A stretch of 5,387 bases of DNA from assembly GCA_019242135.1 (NCBI GenBank), contig JAFAWC010000512.1, positions 1 to 5,387 on the forward strand, read 5' to 3'. Positions 1 through 5,387 of this stretch are shown in pieces; the stretch's first letter is position 1; every line of letters starts with the position of its first letter. This DNA comes from Mycobacteriaceae bacterium. GTDB lineage: Bacteria; Actinomycetota; Actinomycetes; Mycobacteriales; Mycobacteriaceae. A model generated the notes under the pieces. The model did no database searches. It saw nothing but the letters and a program-made list of their open reading frames with translations, and was not told where the DNA came from. The translations under genes were made by a program, and so were the position numbers.

Positions 1-223
1 TATGGACCCGTTCCTGCCTAACGAGGGTTCGCCCGGCCGGGGACCGTTTCTGGCACCGGGTTCGGTGCTTGCCATCGAACCGATGCTCACCCTCGGCACG
101 ACGAAGACCGTGGTTCTCGACGATCAGTGGACGGTCGTGACCGCGGACGGGTCCCGGGCGGCACACTGGGAACACACGGTGGCGGCGACCGACGACGGGC
201 CTCGGATCCTGACAATCGGCTGA
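1..223 (+). CDS. map: Methionine aminopeptidase type I, C-terminal part (5' end outside window)
   Basis: This is the last ~73 codons of a type I methionine aminopeptidase, the cytosolic metalloenzyme that removes the initiator Met from new proteins. The reading frame is open from the window edge; the first ATG (position 2) is an internal codon, because upstream catalytic-domain parts (the two Asp ligands and the first His ligand) must lie to the left. Two family metal-ligand motifs are visible: AIEPM (Glu codon at 77-79) and HWEHTV (Glu codon at 170-172), corresponding to the last two Glu ligands of E. coli MAP. The tail matches my recollection of M. tuberculosis MapA (Rv0734), which also precedes sigL. 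It ends at TGA 221-223, 55 bases before the sigL start. Family assignment is firm; which mycobacterial paralogue it is rests on synteny. Confidence 0.93.
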   Translation, partial: MDPFLPNEGSPGRGPFLAPGSVLAIEPMLTLGTTKTVVLDDQWTVVTADGSRAAHWEHTVAATDDGPRILTIG

Positions 224-232
224 CGCATTCAT

Positions 233-260
233 TGAACCGGACGATCAGCCGGTTCGTGTC
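233..260 (+). promoter_or_regulatory. Predicted SigL-dependent autoregulatory promoter of sigL-rslA
   Basis: A -35-like TGAACC (233-238) and a -10-like CGTGTC (255-260) are separated by 16 bases, directly upstream of sigL. This agrees with the TGAACC-N16/17-CGTGTC type of element reported for the M. tuberculosis SigL regulon, including sigL itself. The same pair with the same spacing recurs at 1601-1628. The predicted transcript start would lie about 6-8 bases after 260, giving a very short leader before sigL. The element sits between the map stop and the sigL start. Element and spacing are seen directly; SigL dependence is inferred. Confidence 0.8.
234..255. repeat. 7-bp inverted repeat inside the sigL promoter
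   Basis: GAACCGG (234-240) and CCGGTTC (249-255) are perfect reverse complements around an 8-base centre. The left arm overlaps the -35 box and the right arm reaches the first base of the -10 box. It could be an operator, a weak hairpin after map, or chance. There is no T-tract after it, so an intrinsic terminator is unlikely. The second SigL-type promoter (1601-1628) lacks this palindrome. Confidence 0.4.
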
Positions 261-266
261 CTCACC

Positions 267-272
267 GGGAGG
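267..272 (+). promoter_or_regulatory. Ribosome binding site deciding the sigL start
   Basis: GGGAGG ends six bases before ATG 279 but only three before the in-frame GTG at 276. The spacing therefore favours ATG 279 as the sigL start. Confidence 0.6.
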
Positions 273-278
273 TCGGTG

Positions 279-788
279 ATGGAGGCTCCGGAGACGGCGC
301 TGATGCGGGTGCTGTTCGACGAGCACGCCGCGGCCCTGTGGCGCTACGCGATGAGGCTCACGGGCGACCGTGCGCGCGCAGAGGACGTCGTCCAGGAGAC
401 GCTGTTGCGGGCCTGGCAGCATCCCGGCGTGATCGACGACAGTGAGCGCTCGGCACGCGCCTGGCTGTTCACGGTCGCCAGAAACATGATCATCGACGAG
501 CGGCGCAGCGCCCGATTCCGCAACGAGGTCGGTTCGCTGGAAAAGGCCCCCGAGGACACCGGCCCCAACGAGGTGGACTCGGCGCTGGACCGGCTGCTGA
601 TCGGTGACGCGATGGCGCAATTGTCCGCCGACCACCGCGCGGTGATCCGCCGTTCGTATTATTTGGGCTGGTCGACCGCCCAGATCGCGGCGGATCTCGA
701 TATCGCTGAGGGCACGGTGAAGTCCAGGTTGCACTACGCGCTTCGTGCACTGCGGCTGACACTTCAGGAGATGGGGGTGACGCGATGA
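279..788 (+). CDS. sigL: ECF RNA polymerase sigma factor SigL
   Basis: A 169-residue ECF sigma factor that directs RNA polymerase to TGAACC/CGTGTC-type promoters. Region 2 spans about residues 5-80, with the region 2.2 signature AEDVVQETLLRAW (34-46) and the 2.3/2.4 stretch AWLFTVARNMIIDERR (61-76). A variable linker follows (about 82-105). Region 4 spans about 108-165, with the -35-recognising helix-turn-helix WSTAQIAADLDIAEGTVKSR (131-150). Sequence and length agree with recalled M. tuberculosis SigL (Rv0735, about 177 residues). ATG 279 is chosen over the in-frame GTG 276 because GGGAGG at 267-272 is better spaced from it. Its stop lies within the rslA start (ATGA), so sigma and anti-sigma are translationally coupled. 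A matching promoter immediately upstream implies autoregulation. In M. tuberculosis SigL is linked to polyketide synthase and envelope-related genes. Confidence 0.94.
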   Translation: MEAPETALMRVLFDEHAAALWRYAMRLTGDRARAEDVVQETLLRAWQHPGVIDDSERSARAWLFTVARNMIIDERRSARFRNEVGSLEKAPEDTGPNEVDSALDRLLIGDAMAQLSADHRAVIRRSYYLGWSTAQIAADLDIAEGTVKSRLHYALRALRLTLQEMGVTR

Positions 789-1570
789 GCCAGCCAGGTG
801 GCGCGGCAATTCCCTTCGGCCGCAAGCAATCCGCATCTGCCGAGGACCACGAGTACGCGATGTGGGATGCCGCCTACGTGCTGGGTTCGTTGTCGTCCGC
901 CGAGCGGCGCGAGTTTGAAACGCACATGGGCACGTGCCCCTCGTGCCGGCAGGCGGTGGCCGAGATCAGCGGTATGCCCGCGCTGCTGTCGCGGCTTCAG
1001 GCCGACGACGTCGCCGAGATCGATGAACACGGACAGGCAGCGAGCGCACCGCCGCCGCTGCGACCGGAGCTGCTCACGACGCTGATGAAGAAGGTGATGT
1101 GGCGGCGTCGACGATCTCGCGTGATGACCTGGGCGGTCGCTGCCACGGCGGCCGCGGTGCTGGTCGTCGGCGTGTTTGTGGCGTGGCGATCCAACCCCGC
1201 CGGCCTTACCCCGGCGCCGCCCCCGCAGGCGAGCGCGTCCGCGCTGGTAATGACGCCGGTGATGCCGACGACAATGAGCGCGACGATCACCCTCAGCGGC
1301 CATCGGTGGGGCACGCAGATCGAGATGAATTGCACTTACGGGGTGGAGACCCGAGGCGCTTCCGACGACCAGAGCGACGAGGCCGGGGACAAGCTGGCAA
1401 TGGTGGTCGTCGGCCGCGATGGTAGCCAGACACGGCTGGCCACCTGGGTGGGATTGGCCGGTGTCACCGCGTCACCCGGCGGCAGCACGTCGCTGACGAT
1501 CGATCAGATCGCTGCGGTGCAAGTGGTTTCCGCCGATGACGGCAACGTGCTGTTGCAACGCACGATGTAA
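785..1570 (+). CDS. rslA: Membrane anti-sigma-L factor RslA (zinc-binding)
   Basis: A 261-residue single-pass membrane protein that sequesters SigL. The N-terminal cytosolic anti-sigma domain (about 20-85) carries the zinc anti-sigma motif HxxxCxxC: His47, Cys51, Cys54 in THMGTCPSC. A basic stretch RRRRSR (107-112) precedes one hydrophobic membrane segment at about 114-134, which predicts N-in/C-out topology. The outer domain begins with a Pro/Ala-rich linker (138-152). It ends in a conserved block, AMVVVGRDGSQTRLATW at 205-221 and IDQIAAVQVVSADDGNVLLQ at 239-258, that matches recalled M. tuberculosis RslA (Rv0736) nearly word for word. M. tuberculosis RslA releases SigL after oxidation of the zinc-site Cys pair, and the same Cys residues are present here. 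The start overlaps the sigL stop by four bases. Confidence 0.93.
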   Translation: MSQPGGAAIPFGRKQSASAEDHEYAMWDAAYVLGSLSSAERREFETHMGTCPSCRQAVAEISGMPALLSRLQADDVAEIDEHGQAASAPPPLRPELLTTLMKKVMWRRRRSRVMTWAVAATAAAVLVVGVFVAWRSNPAGLTPAPPPQASASALVMTPVMPTTMSATITLSGHRWGTQIEMNCTYGVETRGASDDQSDEAGDKLAMVVVGRDGSQTRLATWVGLAGVTASPGGSTSLTIDQIAAVQVVSADDGNVLLQRTM

Positions 1571-1582
1571 TCGGGATCACAC

Positions 1583-1600
1583 TTGGGCCCAGCGGCCCGA
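1583..1600 (+). other. Small GC hairpin between rslA and the ThDP gene
   Basis: GGGCC (1585-1589) and GGCCC (1594-1598) can pair around a CAGC loop, extendable by one G-T and one A-T pair. It lies just after the rslA stop and abuts the TGAACC box at 1601. No T-run follows, so at best it is a weak attenuator between sigL-rslA and the downstream operon. Confidence 0.3.
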
Positions 1601-1628
1601 TGAACCGAAGTTGCTCGCGCCTCGTGTC
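1601..1628 (+). promoter_or_regulatory. Predicted second SigL-dependent promoter, driving the four-gene cassette
   Basis: TGAACC (1601-1606) and CGTGTC (1623-1628) are separated by 16 bases, exactly as in the sigL promoter at 233-260. The match extends to TGAACCG and CGTGTCCT in both places, while the spacers differ. The expected transcript start is near 1634-1636, leaving a leader of about 22-24 bases that contains AAGGGGA at 1647-1653 before ATG 1658. Everything from the ThDP gene onward is packed without gaps, so this promoter probably serves the whole operon. Sequence match is direct observation; SigL control is inferred. Confidence 0.78.
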
Positions 1629-1657
1629 CTAGTCAAGCAGCAACGCAAGGGGACTCC

Positions 1658-3415
1658 ATGGCACGGCAGTATCGGGTGGTCGACCACATCGTCGAGCGTC
1701 TCGCCGCCATCGACGTCACGCACATCTTCGGTGTGGACGGCGCCAACATCGAAGACCTCTACGACGCGGCGCACTTTCGGACCGACATCACCGCGGTGCT
1801 GGCCAAGCACGAGTTCTCCGCTGCCACAATGGCGGACGGCTACAGCCGAAGTGGCGCGGGACTGGGCGTCGTCGCGGCCACCTCGGGTGGCGGTGCGCTC
1901 AACATCGTGCCCGGCCTGGGCGAAGCGCTGGCGAGCCGGGTTCCGGTGCTGGCTCTGATAGGGCAGCCGCCCACTGCCCTCGACGGCCGTGGAAGCTTCC
2001 AGGATCTCAGCGGCCGCAACGGCGCGCTGGATGCCGAGGCGCTGTTCTCGACGGTGTCGGTGCACTGTCACCGGGTTACCGAACCGGCAGACATCGTGGG
2101 AGCCATGTCGCGCGCGATCGCGGCGGCCAGGCGAGGCGGCCCCGCAGTCCTGTTGCTGCCCAAAGATATCCAGCAGGCCAAAGTCAACTGCGCCATGGGC
2201 GCAGACGATCTTCGGTGGCACCACCCAATCGGCGACCCGCGTCCGATCGCGCAGGCGCTGCGCAACGCGGTGGGGCCGATCACCATCATCGCGGGTGAAC
2301 AGGTGGCCCGCGACGACGCCCGCGATGAACTCGAACAGCTGCGCGCGATGTTGCGCGCCCGGATCGCCACCGTGCCCGACGCGAAGGACGTCGCCGGCAC
2401 GCCGGGTCTGGGTTCGTCGTCGGCCCTGGGTGTGACCGGCGTGATGGGCCACCCGGGGGTGACCGAGGCCCTGGCCGCAAGCGGGTTGTGCCTGCTTGTG
2501 GGCACTCGGTTGCCGGTCACAGCGCGGACGGGTCTCGACGAGGCGCTCGCCTCGGTGCCCACCGTGTCACTGGGCTCGGCGGCGCCCTACGTTGCGTGCA
2601 CCCACGTCCACACCGACAACCTTCGCGGGTCGTTGGCCCTGCTGACGCTGGCTCTGACGGGCGCGGGCAGACCGACCAAAATCCGGGTTCCGGATTCGCT
2701 GCGGCGCACCGAATTAAGGCCCCCACCTTTTGACGGACCCGGGGTGCGCTACCGCGACGCGATGATCGTGCTCGACGACGTGCTGCCCAGCGGCGTCGAC
2801 ATCGTCGTGGACGCCGGCAACACCGGCGCGGCCGCGATCCACTATCTGCCGGCGCGCCGCGACGGACGGTTTGTGGTGGCGCTCGGCATGGGCGGCATGG
2901 GCTACAGCTTCGGCGCGGGTGTGGGCATGGCATTCGCGAGGCGCGCGGCGAGCAGTGCGCCGCGACGCACGGTGGTGATCGCCGGTGATGGCGCATTCTT
3001 CATGCACGGCATGGAGATTCACACCGCGCTGCAATACCGACTGCCGATCACGTTTGTGTTGGTCAACAACAACGCGCACGGCATGTGTCTGACGCGAGAG
3101 CAACTGTTCTACGACGACCTCTACAGCTACAACCGGTTCCGGCCGGCCAACCTGGGCGCCGGACTTACAGCGATGTTCCCGGGGTTGCGGTCGGTCGACG
3201 TCACCGACGTCGCCGACCTTCCTGACGGAATGCGCGCTGCGCTGAGCACCGACGGGCCATCGGTGGTGAGCATCGAGTGCGCGGCCGACGAGATACCGCC
3301 GTTCGCACCGTTCCTCGGTGCCGTGACCCCGCACGCCGGGGCTGCGGAAAAACCAGGGGCCAGCAGTCATTCAATTACGAAGGAGAATTCCAGCGATGTC
3401 GTTGCCCGCGCTTGA
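1658..3415 (+). CDS. ThDP-dependent enzyme, acetolactate synthase-like superfamily
   Basis: A 585-residue thiamine-diphosphate enzyme with the usual three domains. The N-terminal pyrimidine-binding domain (about 4-175) has the cofactor-activating Glu52 in KHEFSAATMADGYSR (50-64). A central domain covers about 190-340. The C-terminal PP-binding domain (about 360-550) has GGMG (412-415) and the metal/diphosphate motif from GDG (443-445) to NNN (470-472), so cofactor binding looks intact. Such enzymes decarboxylate a 2-oxo acid and either release an aldehyde or ligate it to an acceptor. The segment after NNN (HGMCLTREQLFY) aligns without gaps to the GMVxQWQ region of acetolactate synthases, but the substrate-selecting Trp is Arg480, arguing against a housekeeping acetolactate synthase. 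The start has AAGGGGA four bases upstream. The 3' end overlaps the next gene by 20 bases. Substrate unknown; benzoylformate decarboxylase-like or acyloin-forming activity is possible. Confidence 0.85.
   Translation: MARQYRVVDHIVERLAAIDVTHIFGVDGANIEDLYDAAHFRTDITAVLAKHEFSAATMADGYSRSGAGLGVVAATSGGGALNIVPGLGEALASRVPVLALIGQPPTALDGRGSFQDLSGRNGALDAEALFSTVSVHCHRVTEPADIVGAMSRAIAAARRGGPAVLLLPKDIQQAKVNCAMGADDLRWHHPIGDPRPIAQALRNAVGPITIIAGEQVARDDARDELEQLRAMLRARIATVPDAKDVAGTPGLGSSSALGVTGVMGHPGVTEALAASGLCLLVGTRLPVTARTGLDEALASVPTVSLGSAAPYVACTHVHTDNLRGSLALLTLALTGAGRPTKIRVPDSLRRTELRPPPFDGPGVRYRDAMIVLDDVLPSGVDIVVDAGNTGAAAIHYLPARRDGRFVVALGMGGMGYSFGAGVGMAFARRAASSAPRRTVVIAGDGAFFMHGMEIHTALQYRLPITFVLVNNNAHGMCLTREQLFYDDLYSYNRFRPANLGAGLTAMFPGLRSVDVTDVADLPDGMRAALSTDGPSVVSIECAADEIPPFAPFLGAVTPHAGAAEKPGASSHSITKENSSDVVARA
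3380..3387 (+). promoter_or_regulatory. Strong ribosome binding site of the SRPBCC gene, inside the ThDP gene
   Basis: AAGGAGAA lies within the last codons of the ThDP gene. Its AAGGAG core (3380-3385) ends ten bases before ATG 3396. It is the best Shine-Dalgarno match of the operon and supports this start despite the 20-base gene overlap. Confidence 0.65.
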
Positions 3416-4091
3416 GGACATCACCTCGCACCGGCTCGCCGAACAAGGCACCACGGAGCCGATTGCCGGCGTGATCCGGATCGAGACAACGTCGAAGGAG
3501 CAGGCCACCCCGCTCATCATGGAGCGGATGCGGTCGGTCTACCCGCACGACGAGGTCTTCGGCGAGTACTGCACAGTAAACGACTACATCGACTGTCCGC
3601 CCGACGAGTTGTTCGACTACATGGCCGACACCCGCAGCCTGGAGGAATGGACATACAGTCTGCGCGGTTTCACGACGACCGAAGAGCCGGGTCTGTGGAT
3701 AGCGTACGACAAGCTCGGCAGCCCGGACGGAAAGCGTTTGGGCAGCCCGATTTACACCCGCACCGTGGCCAACCGCGAAGCGAGAACCGTCGACTATCAC
3801 TGCGCGTGGGATCAGGGCACGCACCTGTGGATGATCTATTTGATGCGAATCGTCGACGCCAAAGTGGTGTTCGACAAGCCGGGATCGGTGGTGCTTTGGA
3901 CGAATTGCCACCACCCGTTCTACGACAAGAACCCATATCCGGAGACGGCACCGCCGAACCGCCCGGTCTGGGTGGGTGACTTCTGGGACATGTTCGGTCC
4001 CGGCCACCTGCTCGAGATGAAGAACCTCAAAGCGATCGCGGAGTACCGCCACCGCAACGGGTTGTCCGTGACCCCCGATTGGATGAAATGA
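3396..4091 (+). CDS. SRPBCC/START-like protein, putative cyclase/aromatase or ligand-binding protein
   Basis: A 231-residue soluble protein. After an N-terminal extension (about 1-55), the segment YCTVNDYIDCPPDELFDYMAD (58-78) followed by LEEW (82-85) has the shape of the first strand and helices of the SRPBCC (START/Bet v1/polyketide-cyclase) fold: a strand, a cP-x-E-LFDY helix and a Trp shortly after. The C-terminal LLEMKNLKAIAEYRHR (205-220) fits the long closing helix of that fold. The middle is rich in aromatic and His residues (YHCAW 134-138, NCHHPFYD 170-177), which could line a pocket. No signal peptide or membrane segment is seen. SRPBCC proteins in biosynthetic operons bind hydrophobic intermediates or catalyse cyclisation/aromatisation; which applies here is unknown. 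The stop overlaps the next start (ATGA). Fold assignment is by pattern only and function is inference. Confidence 0.65.
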   Translation: MSLPALEDITSHRLAEQGTTEPIAGVIRIETTSKEQATPLIMERMRSVYPHDEVFGEYCTVNDYIDCPPDELFDYMADTRSLEEWTYSLRGFTTTEEPGLWIAYDKLGSPDGKRLGSPIYTRTVANREARTVDYHCAWDQGTHLWMIYLMRIVDAKVVFDKPGSVVLWTNCHHPFYDKNPYPETAPPNRPVWVGDFWDMFGPGHLLEMKNLKAIAEYRHRNGLSVTPDWMK

Positions 4092-5119
4092 GCGACCCGA
4101 TGAGCACCCCAACCGTCAGCCTGATCGACGTCTCGACGTATTTGCCCGGCCCACCGATACCCGCCGACTACTACGCACATTTCGCCGAGTCTGATGACCT
4201 GCGCGACAACGTGATGTTCCGGGCGCCGCGGTTTCGGCACCACGTCGGTCCAGACGAATCCGCGATCGACATGATTGAACAAGCGGCGCAGGGCATCATC
4301 GATCGGCACGGTCAGGACACAATCGCCAACGTCGATCTGCTGATCACCCACACGCAGGTACCCGACATGCCGTTCTATGGCGGGGGCGGCGGAATGGCAC
4401 ACCGGCTCGGTATGCGGCCGGGGACGGTGATCGACCTGCACAACGGAGGTTGCGCCGCATTCGTCTTGGGCCTCAAGCTGGCGCGTCAGCTGCTCGCATC
4501 CGGAGAGGGGGAGACCGCTCTGATCGCGGTGGCCCAGAACGCGGCCGGCCAAGTCTTCGACCAGGAGACCGTGCGGCGCAAGGCCCAAGCGTCGGTTCCC
4601 GGTGATGGCGCGGCGGTCGGTCTGGTGGCGGTGTCTGAGAAGTCACCAATCCTCGACGTCGAGTGCCGCACCTACGGCGAGTACGCGGGCGACATGACGA
4701 TAGCGATTGACCCGCCGCGCAAGTGGTGGCAGGCAGGTCCGGGCGAAGGCTGCATCGGATTCACCGACAGCAAGATCACCAAGGTGCTGGCCCGCGGGAA
4801 CCGTCAGGTCCCCGAAGTGGCGTGGGCGGTGTGTGACCGAATCGGAATGCGATCCAAGGACATTGATCTGCTCGTGACGAATCAACCCAACCGGGTGTTC
4901 TTACGCAACTGGCGTGAGGCGCTCGAACTGGCCCCCGAGCGGCACTGCGACACCTTCGATGACTGCGGCAACCTGTTCGGCGCCGGCATTCCGATCAACT
5001 TCGACCGGTCGATCGGCGATGGTCGAGTCGAGGCCGGCGACGTGGTGATGATGGCAGCGTTCGCGCATGCAGGTGATTTCGCCGGAGCAGCCGCGGTGCA
5101 ATGGGGCGGTCGGGACTGA
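4088..5119 (+). CDS. Ketoacyl synthase III-like (thiolase-fold) enzyme with altered catalytic triad
   Basis: A 343-residue thiolase-superfamily protein of FabH type and length. The nucleophile is Cys122 in LHNGGCAAF (117-125), the counterpart of FabH Cys112. PGDGAAVGL (171-179) matches the conserved GDGA motif, and CGN (293-295) matches the HGN motif bearing the catalytic Asn. Where FabH has PHQAN with the catalytic His, this protein has TNQPN (264-268), so Asn265 replaces His. Such enzymes acylate the Cys from acyl-CoA or acyl-ACP and either condense with a malonyl unit or transfer the acyl group to an O, N or C nucleophile; loss of the His makes ordinary decarboxylative condensation doubtful. 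ATG 4088 is chosen because it overlaps the preceding stop (ATGA), suggesting coupling. An in-frame TTG at 4079 and ATG at 4100 are alternatives, and no clear Shine-Dalgarno was found. Family is clear; reaction unknown. Confidence 0.85.
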   Translation: MSDPMSTPTVSLIDVSTYLPGPPIPADYYAHFAESDDLRDNVMFRAPRFRHHVGPDESAIDMIEQAAQGIIDRHGQDTIANVDLLITHTQVPDMPFYGGGGGMAHRLGMRPGTVIDLHNGGCAAFVLGLKLARQLLASGEGETALIAVAQNAAGQVFDQETVRRKAQASVPGDGAAVGLVAVSEKSPILDVECRTYGEYAGDMTIAIDPPRKWWQAGPGEGCIGFTDSKITKVLARGNRQVPEVAWAVCDRIGMRSKDIDLLVTNQPNRVFLRNWREALELAPERHCDTFDDCGNLFGAGIPINFDRSIGDGRVEAGDVVMMAAFAHAGDFAGAAAVQWGGRD

Positions 5120-5387
5120 TGACGTTCCCGGGTCACGGGCACGCGGCCGTTGAGGCGGCCGCGGCGCTGCCGGACGCGGTGGACCCCTTCGCGTTGTCGC
5201 TCAACGAAAACCCGTTTCCGCCGTTGCCTGCCGTGCGGTCGGCGCTGATCAGTGCGATCGACGTGGCGAACCGCTATCCGGAATACCTGCCGCACCGGCT
5301 GGGCAATCTCATCGCCGACCGGATCGGAGTGCAGCCGGAACAGGTCGTGCTCGGAGCCGGCGCCAGTGGCGTGGCGTTGCAGGTGCT
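5119..5387 (+). CDS. PLP-dependent aminotransferase class I/II, HisC-like (N-terminal part, cut by window end)
   Basis: The frame opens at ATG 5119, whose A is the last base of the preceding TGA stop (TGATG), and stays open to the window edge: 89 codons. The N-terminal pattern is that of histidinol-phosphate/aromatic aminotransferases. LNENPFPP (residues 28-35) is the substrate-arm motif, RYPEY (53-57) resembles the family's RYP(D/E) segment, and VVLGAGASGV (76-85) is the loop leading to the phosphate-binding helix (family xxNGSxE-like, here GAGASG). The PLP Lys lies beyond the window. Family members transfer an amino group between Glu and a 2-oxo acid, imidazole-acetol phosphate or related ketones. 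Position as fourth gene of a tightly packed operon suggests a dedicated biosynthetic role rather than histidine synthesis. A HisC-like decarboxylase or other fold-type I PLP enzyme cannot be excluded. Confidence 0.8.
   Translation, partial: MTFPGHGHAAVEAAAALPDAVDPFALSLNENPFPPLPAVRSALISAIDVANRYPEYLPHRLGNLIADRIGVQPEQVVLGAGASGVALQV

Noticed and set aside
87..836. Long antisense open frames opposite sigL, rslA and the ThDP gene
   Set aside because: They are rich in Arg, Pro and His, show no recognisable domain, and mirror well-supported genes; expected by-products of high-GC codon use.
1024..1051. TGAACA inside rslA as a SigL -35 box
   Set aside because: The position 16 bases downstream reads GCACCG, with no -10-like element, and it is inside coding sequence.
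1583..1600. GC hairpin after rslA as an intrinsic terminator
   Set aside because: The core stem is only five perfect pairs and no T-run follows; it may be incidental to a GC-rich gap. Listed only as a weak structure.
1536..1958. Second + strand frame overlapping the start of the ThDP gene
   Set aside because: Its translation is low-complexity Ser/Thr/Arg-rich without motifs, while the overlapping ThDP frame has clear family motifs and a well-placed start.
2296..2323. TGAACA inside the ThDP gene as a third SigL -35 box
   Set aside because: The sixth base differs from TGAACC and nothing like CGTGTC lies 16 bases downstream.
4079..4087. TTG 4079 as the start of the KAS III-like gene
   Set aside because: It would only add three residues and lacks a Shine-Dalgarno; ATG 4088 forms the ATGA overlap with the preceding stop.

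Overview
The window looks like chromosomal DNA of a Mycobacterium (or close relative). GC is high, all genes lie on the + strand, starts and stops overlap tightly, and the left part (end of a type I methionine aminopeptidase, then an ECF sigma factor, then its zinc-type anti-sigma factor) matches the mapA-sigL-rslA order and protein sequences I recall from M. tuberculosis. The species cannot be fixed from the sequence.

Layout: 1-223 is the 3' end of map. Positions 224-278 hold a SigL-type promoter and the sigL ribosome binding site. sigL (279-788) and rslA (785-1570) overlap by 4 bases. Positions 1571-1657 hold a small GC hairpin and a second SigL-type promoter. Then follow four tightly packed genes: a thiamine-diphosphate (ThDP) enzyme of the acetolactate synthase-like superfamily (1658-3415), an SRPBCC/START-fold protein (3396-4091), a ketoacyl synthase III-like thiolase-fold enzyme (4088-5119) and the start of a HisC-like PLP aminotransferase (5119 to the window end). 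There is no gene-free stretch over 300 bases, and I saw no tRNA, rRNA, IS element or CRISPR.

Main result: the promoter in front of sigL and the promoter in front of the ThDP gene share the same two boxes (TGAACCG and CGTGTCCT) with the same 16-base spacer between TGAACC and CGTGTC. This suggests that the four-gene cassette belongs to the SigL regulon. SigL would be held by the membrane anti-sigma factor RslA through its HxxxCxxC zinc site and, on release, would switch on both itself and the cassette.

The cassette reads as a compact biosynthetic pathway for a small molecule I cannot name: 2-oxo acid decarboxylation and carboligation (ThDP enzyme), acyl transfer or condensation (KAS III-like), amination (PLP enzyme), and binding or cyclisation (SRPBCC). 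Two enzymes deviate from their housekeeping relatives at key residues. The KAS III-like protein has Asn where the catalytic His is expected, and the ThDP enzyme has Arg where acetolactate synthases carry a substrate-selecting Trp. Both point to specialised rather than primary metabolism. The pathway and product are inference.
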